From an uncultured Holophagaceae bacterium (lineage in GTDB: Bacteria > Acidobacteriota > Holophagae > Holophagales > Holophagaceae): 52,356 bases of DNA. The stretch is taken from positions 1 to 52,356 of the forward strand of contig CAIWKE010000038.1 in NCBI GenBank assembly GCA_903913215.1, given 5' to 3'. The first letter of the stretch is position 1; every line of letters begins with the position of its first letter. Shown here one piece after another: positions 35,601-43,233 of the stretch. Both the position numbers and the translations under genes were made by a program. The notes beneath the pieces were generated by a model. It did no database searches and had not been told where the DNA came from. It saw only the letters and a list, made by a program, of their open reading frames with translations.

Positions 35601-35722
35601 GAAGGTTCTCACCCCCGCTTTACCTCAAGGTCACACCCATGAGGTACCGCTGCTGGAGCATTTGCACACCCCCCTACATCCAGTTGGCCCTCTGGACTTT
35701 GAAGACACGCCCTGGTTTCGAG

Positions 35723-36769
35723 CTATTTCCCCTGCGCCACCCGGGAGGCCCTCAGCACGGACCGGAAGACCTCCTCCACCCCCTGGGCATCGAGCCCGGC
35801 CTCGGCGGCCCAGGCACGACGAGCCTGAAGCTGGGCGGACTCCCGTTCGGGGTCGTGGATGGGGAGGTGTAGTTCCGCCTTGGCGCGCCCGGCGCGAAGC
35901 ACCAATTCCGTGCGCCGAGCCAACAGGTTCACCAACTCCTGGTCCAGGGCGTCGATGTGATCACGGGCCTCCTGCAGGGCCGGGGAGCGCGTGGCCAAGC
36001 CCAGGCCGGGGATGGAGAGTTGCTCGCCGCCACCGGTCTTCAGAGCTTCGGCAAGGCTGGAATGGATGGCAGTCAGGGCCTCCAACAGGCCTTCCCGAGC
36101 CCCGCTGGCAAACGGATTTTCATTCTGGAGGGCCGCGAAGAGGTGGCCCGCGTCCTCCCGCACAGACTCCAGGGTGCGGGCGATGGCGTGGAAGGAGGGT
36201 GGCGTGAAGGGCAATTCGGCCCCGGCCCCTACAGCCAGAAGCCCCTTGGCGATGAAGAAGGTGAGGGCATGGGTGGTGGCCATGACGCGGTCATGGTCCT
36301 CGGGACTCTGGCGCAGCACCTCGCACCCCAGGCTGCAGAAGAGCGTCTCGATGCTACGGGCGGCATCGGGATGGTGGGGCGAGGCGCAGAGCACCACCCG
36401 CAGCGGCCGCTCAGCACGAGCAAGGCTCACGGGACCGAAGAGCGGGTGGGTTCCTGCATGGGGGATCGCGGCGCCGAGATGCGTCTCCAGAAGGCCGCAG
36501 GGCCCCACCTTCACGCTGCCCACATCGAAGACCAAGTGGTCCGGCCTCAGCAGGGGCCGGATGCTCCCGAGGGCGCTTCCAAGCAGAGGTACGGGAACCG
36601 CCAGCACCAGGGTGTCGTGCTCGGCGACCAAGCCCTGAAGGCTGCCCGCCTGATGCTCTGCGGGGATCGGGGCCACGGGATCCCAGGCACGGAAGCCGTG
36701 CCCGGCCTCCCGAATCAGTGATCCAAGCGCCACCCCGAAGCGGCCATACCCCATGATGCCGATGCGCAT
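35723..36769 (-). CDS. tyrA: Prephenate dehydrogenase-chorismate mutase fusion
   Basis: 348 residues. The N-terminal Rossmann dehydrogenase has GIMGYGRFG (GxGxxG at 7-12), VFDVGSVKVG and THPLFGPVS (substrate His), with ATTHALTFFIAKGL. From about residue 262 a class II chorismate mutase domain follows: LQEARDHIDALDQELVNLLARRTELVLRAGRAKAELHLPIHDPERES. Together these convert chorismate toward tyrosine. E. coli TyrA has the mutase at the N terminus, so the order is reversed here. A 122-base gap (35601-35722) lies between it and the convergent kinase end, with no clear feature. Confidence 0.9.
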   Translation of the reverse strand: MRIGIMGYGRFGVALGSLIREAGHGFRAWDPVAPIPAEHQAGSLQGLVAEHDTLVLAVPVPLLGSALGSIRPLLRPDHLVFDVGSVKVGPCGLLETHLGAAIPHAGTHPLFGPVSLARAERPLRVVLCASPHHPDAARSIETLFCSLGCEVLRQSPEDHDRVMATTHALTFFIAKGLLAVGAGAELPFTPPSFHAIARTLESVREDAGHLFAALQNENPFASGAREGLLEALTAIHSSLAEALKTGGGEQLSIPGLGLATRSPALQEARDHIDALDQELVNLLARRTELVLRAGRAKAELHLPIHDPERESAQLQARRAWAAEAGLDAQGVEEVFRSVLRASRVAQGK

Positions 36770-36796
36770 GACCTCTCCGCTTTACGTCTGGCCATC

Positions 36797-37027
36797 CTAC
36801 CGCAGCAGAGCCTGGATCGCCGCCACCGTGGGCACCGTGCCCTGACACTTCAAAACCCCGTCGACCACCAGTCCAGGCGTGCTCATCACACCCCGGGCCA
36901 CGATGTCCGGGTACTCCGTCACCTTCACCAGGGTGTAGGCCAAGCCCATGCCCCGGGCCGCATCCTCGGCCCGTTCCGCCATTAGCTTGCACTTCGCACA
37001 ACCCGTGCCCAGCACTTCGATCTTCAT
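36797..37027 (-). CDS. Thioredoxin-like small redox protein (CxxC)
   Basis: A 76-residue thioredoxin-fold protein starting MKIEVLGTGCAKCKLMAERA, with redox Cys10 and Cys13, and VMSTPGLVVDGVLKCQGTVP supplying the cis-Pro region. It belongs to the redox-active disulfide protein family usually encoded beside ArsP/DUF318 permeases. AGGAG is five bases before the ATG; a GTG two codons earlier would overlap it. The permease stop is 9 bases upstream, so they are cotranscribed, and it may reduce the permease or its substrate. Confidence 0.88.
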   Translation of the reverse strand: MKIEVLGTGCAKCKLMAERAEDAARGMGLAYTLVKVTEYPDIVARGVMSTPGLVVDGVLKCQGTVPTVAAIQALLR

Positions 37028-37035
37028 GGTCACTC

Positions 37036-38118
37036 CTACATCAGGAAATTGAAGAGGTACCCTACGATCACGATGCCCAAGGTGACGACACCCAGGAAGG
37101 TGGCGATCAGGGTGGGGCGCAGGACCTTCCGCAGGATCACGGTCTCAGGTAGCGAGAGCCCCGCCACGGCCATCATGAAGGCCAGGGCCGTGCCCAGGGC
37201 GGCGCCCTTGGCCAGCAGCACCTGCACGATGGGGATGATGCCGGCGGCATTGGCATAGAGCGGCACGCCGATGAGCACCGCCAGGGGCACACTCCACCAG
37301 GCGGACTTGCCCATGAAGCGGGCCAGCAGCTCCGCCGGCACGTAGCCATGCAGGAAGGCGCCCACGGCGATGCCACCCAGCACGTAGGGCCAGACCTTGC
37401 CCACGATGTCCCATGTTGCCTGGACAGCAAGCTCCAGGCGCTGGGCAAACCCCATGGCGGTGGAAGATGCCGCCGCAGCCTCGTAGGGGATCTCCATCAC
37501 CCATGGCTCCAAGTGACGCTCCATCTTCAGCAGGCCGATGAGCCAGCCCGAGACGAAGGCCACCGCCACCCCAGTGGCTGTGTAGAGGAGGGCGATGCGC
37601 CAGCCGAAGAGGCTCCAGAGCAGGAAGAGGGCCACTTCATTCACCATGGGGGCCGAAATCAGAAAGCTGAAGGTGGCGCCCAGAGGCACGCCCACCCGCA
37701 CGAAGCCGATGAAGAGCGGCACCGCCGAGCAGGAGCAGAAGGGCGTGGCGATGCCCAGCAGGGAGGCCAGCAGGTTGCTCCAAGCCCCGGTGCGCTTGGC
37801 CAGAAGATCCCGGGTTGCCTCTGGGCTGATGAAGGTCTGGACGAAACTGACTCCTAGCACCACGAGACCTAAAAGCATCAGGACCTTGGGGCCATCGAAG
37901 GCGAAGAAGGCCACTGCCTCACCCAGGCGGCTGCCCGGTCCCAGCCCCAGCACGCGGAAGGCCAGCAGATCTGCCAGGGGCTTCAGGCTCCTGTAGAGTC
38001 CCACCCAAGCAGGCAGGGCCACCAGGAGCCAGCCGCCCCTGGCCCACAAGGAACTCACAGGCGGCGGAGGCACCGCAGCGGCGCAATCACAGGCACAGCC
38101 CTTGGTTTCCGTGTCCAT
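37036..38118 (-). CDS. ArsP/DUF318-family permease
   Basis: A 360-residue membrane protein with about eight to ten helices. LLGIATPFCSCSAVPLFIGFVRVGVPLGATFSFLISAPMVNE is the diagnostic segment of PF03773 permeases; ArsP members export trivalent organoarsenicals through conserved cysteines. The N terminus carries an extra Cys cluster (CACDC near residue 8). GGGAG precedes the ATG at 38118. It lies in the ArsR-headed operon. Without arsM or arsI nearby the natural substrate is uncertain; other thiophilic metals are possible. Confidence 0.85.
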   Translation of the reverse strand: MDTETKGCACDCAAAVPPPPVSSLWARGGWLLVALPAWVGLYRSLKPLADLLAFRVLGLGPGSRLGEAVAFFAFDGPKVLMLLGLVVLGVSFVQTFISPEATRDLLAKRTGAWSNLLASLLGIATPFCSCSAVPLFIGFVRVGVPLGATFSFLISAPMVNEVALFLLWSLFGWRIALLYTATGVAVAFVSGWLIGLLKMERHLEPWVMEIPYEAAAASSTAMGFAQRLELAVQATWDIVGKVWPYVLGGIAVGAFLHGYVPAELLARFMGKSAWWSVPLAVLIGVPLYANAAGIIPIVQVLLAKGAALGTALAFMMAVAGLSLPETVILRKVLRPTLIATFLGVVTLGIVIVGYLFNFLM

Positions 38119-38128
38119 CTTCACTCCC

Positions 38129-38611
38129 TCAGAGCTGCAGCTGCCAGAAACCCACATCGACCCAGGCGCCGAACTTCCAGCCCGCCTCCTTCATGTGCCC
38201 CACCTTTTCGAAGCCCAGCTTCTCGTGCAGGGCCACGCTGGGCGCGTTGGGCAGGGCCAGGCCGCCCAAGGCCAGGTGAAAGCCGCGTTCGCGCAGCTCC
38301 TGAAGCAGGGCGCGGTAAAGTTGCACGCCAAGCCCCCGCCCCCGCGCGTCCTCGGCCAGATAGATGGCCGTTTCCGTAGAGAACCGATAGGCAGCACGGG
38401 TCCGCCAGATCGAGCTATAGGCATAGCCCAGCACCCGCCCTTCCTCCTCCAGCACGAGCCAGGGATAGGCCTCCTGCACCTTCTGGATGCGCCCGGCCAT
38501 GTCGGCCTCGGTCACCACCTCCTCCTCAAAGGTGATGGTCGTACCCAGCACGCAGGGGTTGTAGATGGCACAGAAAGCAGCCGCATCGGAGCTCAGGGCT
38601 GGTCGAAACAT
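38129..38611 (-). CDS. ArsN-like GNAT acetyltransferase
   Basis: A 160-residue acetyltransferase of the phosphinothricin/arsinothricin class. IYNPCVLGTTITFEEEVVTE is the substrate-side opening. LAEDARGRGLGVQLYRALLQEL is the acetyl-CoA pyrophosphate loop (R-x-x-G-x-G/A). ALHEKLGFEKVGHMKEAGWKFGAWVDVGFWQLQL is the family C terminus. Such enzymes acetylate the amino group of methionine sulfoximine, phosphinothricin or arsinothricin. Setting between arsR and arsP supports the arsenical role. GGGAGG lies before the ATG. Confidence 0.85.
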   Translation of the reverse strand: MFRPALSSDAAAFCAIYNPCVLGTTITFEEEVVTEADMAGRIQKVQEAYPWLVLEEEGRVLGYAYSSIWRTRAAYRFSTETAIYLAEDARGRGLGVQLYRALLQELRERGFHLALGGLALPNAPSVALHEKLGFEKVGHMKEAGWKFGAWVDVGFWQLQL

Positions 38612-38684
38612 GCATGCCTCCCGGAAGGCCTCGGAATCGGGGCCGGATCAGCGCAAATTTTGGATGGCTCAGATACCTACGAAC

Positions 38685-39029
38685 CTAGCGGCAGTCGCAG
38701 TCATCGCCGCAGTCGCCCTTTTCCTTACCCTCAGCCTCGCAGGCGCAGGCGCCACCGCAGCAGCCACCGCCGCTGCCATCCGTGAGGGTGGATTCGGCCA
38801 GGGCCATCATCATCTGGTGAGGATCGCCCTTCACTCGCAGGGCGATGTTGACGGCCTGGATCATGTCCTCCTTGGAAACGCCGAGAGCCTCCAGCCGGGT
38901 CTGATGGGCCTTGAAGGCACGCTCGGCATTGGCGCCGATGGCAGCACCCAGGGCCACGAGGTTGAAGGTGATTTCGCTGAGGCCGGCCTCAGTGCTCGGC
39001 TCGGTCGTGGGCTCAGTCTGCGTGGTCAT
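38685..39029 (-). CDS. AhpD/carboxymuconolactone decarboxylase-like protein lacking the active-site cysteines
   Basis: A 114-residue protein. The core LSEITFNLVALGAAIGANAERAFKAHQTRLEALGVSKEDMIQAVNIALRVK matches the CMD/AhpD fold found in ars-linked genes. At the usual N-C-x-x-C-F position it reads NAERAFKAH, so both redox Cys are Ala (35 and 38) though the His is kept. In exchange the tail is Cys-rich (GGGCCGGACACEAE and GDCGDDCDCR; seven Cys). That fits metalloid binding rather than peroxidase-type chemistry. AGGAGACCCC lies before the ATG; 23 bases after arsR. Confidence 0.8.
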   Translation of the reverse strand: MTTQTEPTTEPSTEAGLSEITFNLVALGAAIGANAERAFKAHQTRLEALGVSKEDMIQAVNIALRVKGDPHQMMMALAESTLTDGSGGGCCGGACACEAEGKEKGDCGDDCDCR

Positions 39030-39052
39030 GGGGTCTCCTGGGGTGTTGGGGA

Positions 39053-39430
39053 TCAATGAGATGAGGGTGCCAGCTGGGGGCAACTCTCGGGTTGGCAGGT
39101 CTGGCAGCGAAGGGAATGGGCCTGGGCGCGGTCCCGGGCCAGGGCGGGTTCTGCGGTGGCCATGAGGGGCCAGAGGGCTTCAAGCACCGGCCGGGCCTGG
39201 GCCTCGTCGGCCAGGGCCACGTGGACCCAGCGGCCTACCTTCCACTCCCGCACCAGACCGCTGCGACGCAGGTCTGTGAGGTGCTCGGACACGGTGGAGG
39301 AAGCCAGACCCAGAACCTCGGCCACCTCACAGACACAAAGCTCACCTTCGCGGAGCAGGGCCAGGATGCGGAGACGCACCGGGTGGGCCAGGGCCTTGAG
39401 GAGCTCAACTGTGGGGCGGAGGGTTTCCAT
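39053..39430 (-). CDS. arsR: ArsR-family metalloregulator
   Basis: A 125-residue winged-helix repressor. VELLKALAHPVRLRILALLREGELCVCEVAEVLGLASSTVSEHLTDLRRSGLV includes the As(III)-type thiol pair CVC in the alpha-3 position (ELCVCE) and the recognition helix. The extended C terminus CQTCQPESCPQ adds three more cysteines. It heads the minus-strand operon of the CMD-like, ArsN-like, ArsP-like and thioredoxin-like genes, which it should repress until an arsenical binds. Confidence 0.93.
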   Translation of the reverse strand: METLRPTVELLKALAHPVRLRILALLREGELCVCEVAEVLGLASSTVSEHLTDLRRSGLVREWKVGRWVHVALADEAQARPVLEALWPLMATAEPALARDRAQAHSLRCQTCQPESCPQLAPSSH

Positions 39431-39459
39431 CGTTATTTCTCGTTTTTCCGAAGAACGAT
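39429..39459 (-). promoter_or_regulatory. Candidate ArsR operator
   Basis: An imperfect palindrome with arms ATCGTTATT and AAGAACGAT (8 of 9 paired) spans the arsR start and leader. ArsR proteins bind such repeats near the promoter. Confidence 0.4.
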
Positions 39460-39535
39460 CAGCATAGCGCTAATTGAATTCCTTGTCATACCTCAAAACA
39501 TGATGTTTTCTGGAGACACCCTTTTCGGAGTCCCC

Positions 39536-41008
39536 ATGCTGCGGCCCGCCCTTCCCCTTCTGGCCCTGGCCCTGGTGGGCACCCTCCAGGCCCAGTCCCC
39601 CTTTGCGCCGGCCCCGCCGCCCCCCTCCCCGGTGCCCTTGGTCACCAGCTTCCCCGACACCCCCTCGGGCAAGCTCCTGACGGAGATCCGGGAACATCCT
39701 GGCGTGGTGCAGCGCGTGGAATACCTGGCCGATCTGATCGGGCCCCGCCTCACGGGTTCCGACCAGCTGCGCCGGGCTCAGGCCTGGGCCATGACCGAAA
39801 TGAAACGCTTGGGCGCCGTGAACGTCCATGAGGAAGCCTACGACTTCGGCCTGGCCTGGACCCGGGGCGTGGACAGCGCCCGCCTTCTCACCCAGAACGG
39901 CCTGCGCTTCCGGGTGGACCAGTTGGCCTGGTCCCCGGCCACCAAGGGGCCGATTCAGGGCGAGGTCATGCTCGTGGACGCGCGCAACCTGGCCGAACTG
40001 CAGCCCTTCAAGGGCCTGCTCCGGGGTCGGATCCTGCTGCGCAGCAACCCCGATGACAAGCGCCCGCCCCTCGGTCGGCGCACTGGGGACATGGGTGCCT
40101 TCCAGGCGGAACAGTCCGCCATGACCCAGTTCCTGCTGGATGAGGGCGCCCAGGCGGTGCTCCTGATGTCTGGCCGCAAGAACGGCCTCAGTTTCACCAC
40201 CAGCGGCCCCGGCCGGGACCCCAAGAAGCCTGCCATCCCCACCGCCTACGTGCCCCAGGAGCCCTACAAAATGCTGCTCCGCCAGGTGGCGCGCAAGGAA
40301 CCCGTGAAACTGGAGCTCTCCCTAGGCGGCAGTTTCTCGGCCAAGCCGGTCCAGGCGTACAACGTCATCGGCGAAATCCCTGGTTCTGACAAGGCCACTG
40401 AGTTGGTCATCCTGGGCGGGCACCTGGACAGCTGGGACCTGGGCACCGGAGCCACAGATAACGCCACGGGCAGTTCCGTGGCCTTGGAGATGCTGCGGGC
40501 CCTGCAGGCCACCGGCCTTAAGCCCCGCCGCACCCTCCGTGTGATCCTCTGGAGTGGCGAGGAAGAGGGCCTCCTGGGTTCCAGAGCCTATGTGGAGGCC
40601 CACAAGGCCGAGCTGGATGCCATCCAGGCGGTGATCGTCGATGACATGGGCACGGGCATGGTGAAGGGCTTCGACCTCCAGGGCCGGGAGAACTGCCGGG
40701 GCCTCATGGCCATGGCCATCGCCCCTGCCAACGACCTGGGCGTGCGGGAACTCTCCCTGCGCGTCATGAACAGCACGGACCACGCCCCCTTCGACCGGGC
40801 GGGAGTGCCCGCCTTCGCGGCCATCCAGGAACATGTGGACTACTTCGAGGGCACCCACCACAGCCAGATGGACTACCCGGACCATGTGCAGCCGGACCAG
40901 CTGATCCAGGGCGCCCAGGCCATGGCCGTCACCACCTGGGAGCTGTTGAACATGGAGCCCCGCCTCCCCCATGGGGTGGTGACCCGGCCTACGCGGCCAA
41001 ACCCTTGA
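39536..41008 (+). CDS. Secreted M28-family zinc aminopeptidase
   Basis: 490 residues with a signal peptide (MLRPALPLLALALVGTLQAQ) and a Pro-rich linker. A PA (protease-associated) insert (about 130-275) precedes the M28 catalytic core: GGHLDSWDLGTGATDNATGS gives zinc His and bridging Asp, WSGEEEGLLGS the catalytic Glu pair, VDDMGTG an Asp, and EGTHHSQMDYPDHV the last His. Likely extracellular or periplasmic peptide degradation. The ATG at 39536 follows GGAGTCCCC. The longer frame overlapping arsR is not real. Confidence 0.93.
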   Translation: MLRPALPLLALALVGTLQAQSPFAPAPPPPSPVPLVTSFPDTPSGKLLTEIREHPGVVQRVEYLADLIGPRLTGSDQLRRAQAWAMTEMKRLGAVNVHEEAYDFGLAWTRGVDSARLLTQNGLRFRVDQLAWSPATKGPIQGEVMLVDARNLAELQPFKGLLRGRILLRSNPDDKRPPLGRRTGDMGAFQAEQSAMTQFLLDEGAQAVLLMSGRKNGLSFTTSGPGRDPKKPAIPTAYVPQEPYKMLLRQVARKEPVKLELSLGGSFSAKPVQAYNVIGEIPGSDKATELVILGGHLDSWDLGTGATDNATGSSVALEMLRALQATGLKPRRTLRVILWSGEEEGLLGSRAYVEAHKAELDAIQAVIVDDMGTGMVKGFDLQGRENCRGLMAMAIAPANDLGVRELSLRVMNSTDHAPFDRAGVPAFAAIQEHVDYFEGTHHSQMDYPDHVQPDQLIQGAQAMAVTTWELLNMEPRLPHGVVTRPTRPNP

Positions 41009-41142
41009 TGTATCGCCCCTGGGCTTAGGCCTTTAATCTCATATATCGCACACATTTCATTTTTTTGAATGTCTAGGTATTAGGCCCTATTTGTTTGGTT
41101 TTTAAAGAACACAATAATAAACCGGACGAGTAGGAGATCCGA

Positions 41143-41328
41143 ATGGCTTTGACTGCTTTATCCCACGCTTTTGCTTATGCCGGACTCATCGCTGCCGCTG
41201 CCTTCTGTTGGCAGATATTCAGTCTGATGAACGAAAGCGATTCTCATAACCCTGCTGTGTCCAGGGCTACGACGAAATGGATCCGGCGCAGCAGACTCAG
41301 TCTTCGGGCGGGATTTACTAAGGAGTAG
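41143..41328 (+). CDS. 61-residue single-helix membrane protein, unknown
   Basis: MALTALSHAFAYAGLIAAAAFCWQIFSLMN forms a hydrophobic N-terminal helix, followed by a polar and basic tail (TTKWIRRSRLSLRAGFTKE). AGGAGATCCGA precedes the ATG, and the upstream 41030-41130 stretch is AT-rich and promoter-like. Small size but a good ribosome binding site. No family recognised. Confidence 0.55.
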   Translation: MALTALSHAFAYAGLIAAAAFCWQIFSLMNESDSHNPAVSRATTKWIRRSRLSLRAGFTKE

Positions 41329-41625
41329 AGGCGGCGCGGGCATCCTCATTGGCGCATCTCAACGATGCTGAAGTTGATGGCGACCGAGCTCATCACCTCA
41401 ACCCACCCGCTGCGGAGAGCCGCCGGGGCCATGGACAGCCTGCGGATTGCCTAGCGGCAACGGCCCGATGGCACGCCCTTCGGGTCCTCAGCCTGACCAC
41501 AGCCCCTTGGAAAACGCTGCACGTTTCCCACACCTCACCGCAGAAAGCGATCAGCAGCAGGAAGTTCCTTTTTCTGTGCCTTGGACCAAGCCAGAACCTC
41601 CATACAAAGGATCTGGAGGATCACC
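41329..41625. other. Unassigned 297-base stretch
   Basis: No convincing gene in either direction. A plus-strand frame from a TTG at 41349 has no recognisable motif, a low-complexity feel and overlaps the K+ channel end; a short minus-strand frame near 41360-41470 (ending INFSIVEMRQ) is likewise unidentified. It may hold decayed coding DNA. Confidence 0.4.
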
Positions 41626-42681
41626 TCACTGGGAGATCTTGCCAGCCAAGCGAGTCAAGTTCTCCAAAGCCTCCGCGGGGCCCATTATGAGCAGCTCATC
41701 GTGAGCCTGGAAGCGCTCGTCCCCCGGCGGGTTGAACTGGAGACCGCATCCCGGATGGACCAGGCCCACGAGCAGGGAACCGGTGGCGTGGCGCAGCCGC
41801 GCATCCCGCAGGGTCTGGCCCACCAGGGCCGAACCTGGGGCGATGACGATGCGCTCTAGGCCCAACTCCAGCTGCTCCTGTTGGAGCACCACGTCGAAGA
41901 ACTTCATCATCTCGGGCTTGAGCAGCAGGCCCGCCATGCGGCGACCGCCGATCTCGTAGGGGCTAACGATGTGGTCGGCGCCAGCGGCGCGCAGCTGCCG
42001 TTCCGTGCCCAGCTTGGCGCTGCGGGCGACCACCGGGAGGTCCGATCGCATCTGTTTCACCGTGAGCGTCACCAGCACGTTGTCCGCGTCCGTGGTAAGT
42101 GCCGTGATGAGGCCCTTGGCCCGCATCACCCCAGCCCGTTCGAGCATAAGGTCGTCCATGGCATTGCCATAGAGGATGATCTCCCCGGCGAAGCGGGGGC
42201 TGCGGCCCTTGGTGTCATCCTGCTCAATGATGACGAAGGGGACACCGGCCTTCTTCAGCTCCCAGGCGGCCTGGAAGCCCATCTTGCCGAAGCCGCACAC
42301 GATGACGTGGTCCTTGAGGTGATCGAGCCGCTTCTGCATTCGGCGCTCCATGAGGTAGCCCCGGAGGTCACCCTCGAGGAGCAGGGCCGTGAGGTTCGAC
42401 AGCGCATAGGTCGCCACGCCCAGGCCGATGATGAGGTAGAAGATCGTGAAGATTTTTGACCGCGCGTTCACATCACCCATTTCCCGAAAACCCACGGTGA
42501 ACAGGGTGGTGATGGCCATGTAGAAGCTGTCCAGGACATTGAGACCGGACAGGAGGTGATAGGCCAGGGCCCCTGCCAGGATCACCGCCGCCAGCAGGGC
42601 CAGGGCGTAGCGCAGGCGCTTGAGGGGCGCGTCCGCATGGCGGTCCAGGTTAGACATGGGGAAAGGGCCATTGAGCCTCAT
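41626..42681 (-). CDS. Two-helix potassium-channel-like protein with RCK (TrkA) domains
   Basis: A 351-residue protein. Two membrane helices (about 24-45 and 77-100) flank a pore loop. The filter reads TLFTVGFREMGD (62-69 TVGFREMG), differing from the usual TVGYGD. A RCK/TrkA-N domain (about 115-235) has HVIVCGFGKMGFQAAWELKKAG and EQDD, followed by TrkA-C (about 250-351: LGLERIVIAPGSALVGQTLRDARLR). Gated K+ or other monovalent cation flux is likely. It starts at 42681 with GGGGGATGAC, one base after the thioesterase stop, so translation is coupled. Confidence 0.88.
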   Translation of the reverse strand: MRLNGPFPMSNLDRHADAPLKRLRYALALLAAVILAGALAYHLLSGLNVLDSFYMAITTLFTVGFREMGDVNARSKIFTIFYLIIGLGVATYALSNLTALLLEGDLRGYLMERRMQKRLDHLKDHVIVCGFGKMGFQAAWELKKAGVPFVIIEQDDTKGRSPRFAGEIILYGNAMDDLMLERAGVMRAKGLITALTTDADNVLVTLTVKQMRSDLPVVARSAKLGTERQLRAAGADHIVSPYEIGGRRMAGLLLKPEMMKFFDVVLQQEQLELGLERIVIAPGSALVGQTLRDARLRHATGSLLVGLVHPGCGLQFNPPGDERFQAHDELLIMGPAEALENLTRLAGKISQ

Positions 42682-42682
42682 G

Positions 42683-43126
42683 TCATCCCCCAATGCCATG
42701 CTTGATGGCGAAGTTGGCTGTGCAGAGGGCCACCAGGTGCCCCCCGCAGTTGAGCCGGCACTCCACGATGGCGCCGCGGCCCGAGAAGCGGATGACCTTG
42801 CCCTCACCCCGCACCTCGCCCTTGGCAGGCTCCAAGTAGCGGATGTGCAGGTCAGACGTGGCGAAAGGCATGGCGCCGTCAAATGCCGTACAGAGGGCCA
42901 GGGCCCCTAGGATGTCGGCCATGCTGGCCAAGACCCCACCGTTCACGATGCCGCGGGAACGGTTCAATACCACCTTCGTGGGCAGCAGCACCATGGTGGC
43001 CAGGCCCGGCTCGACACTTTCAATGGTGAGGCCCCAGTCCTTGATCAAGTCCCAAGGATGCAAGCGCGTGCGCAGTCGCTCCAGGAGATCCGGAGCCAGG
43101 GTCTCGGGAATCAACGGCTTGGCCAT
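42683..43126 (-). CDS. Hotdog-fold thioesterase (PaaI/DUF4442-like)
   Basis: A 147-residue hotdog protein. VLNRSRGIVNGGVLASMADILGALALCTAF has the HGG-like NGG loop and following long helix, and FATSDLHIRYLEPAKGEVRGEGKVIRFSGRGAIVECRL fits the sheet. It probably hydrolyses acyl-CoA; the Asn-Gly-Gly in place of His-Gly-Gly is seen in DUF4442 relatives. The ATG at 43126 is used over a longer frame that enters the pstS promoter. Confidence 0.8.
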   Translation of the reverse strand: MAKPLIPETLAPDLLERLRTRLHPWDLIKDWGLTIESVEPGLATMVLLPTKVVLNRSRGIVNGGVLASMADILGALALCTAFDGAMPFATSDLHIRYLEPAKGEVRGEGKVIRFSGRGAIVECRLNCGGHLVALCTANFAIKHGIGG

Positions 43127-43233
43127 GGTCCAGTGTAGCCGGACGGAAGCTATCCGGGCGCAGCACACCGATGGACCATGTCGTTTACGGTTGAGTTACG
43201 CCCGCGTGAGCCAATGGCCATGGAGGAATTTTC

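Noticed and set aside
39092-39535. N-terminal extension of the M28 peptidase frame across arsR
   Set aside because: It is antisense to arsR; a signal peptide with a good ribosome binding site begins at 39536.
41349-41690. 113-codon plus-strand frame before the K+ channel
   Set aside because: TTG start without a ribosome binding site, overlaps the channel end and shows no family motif.
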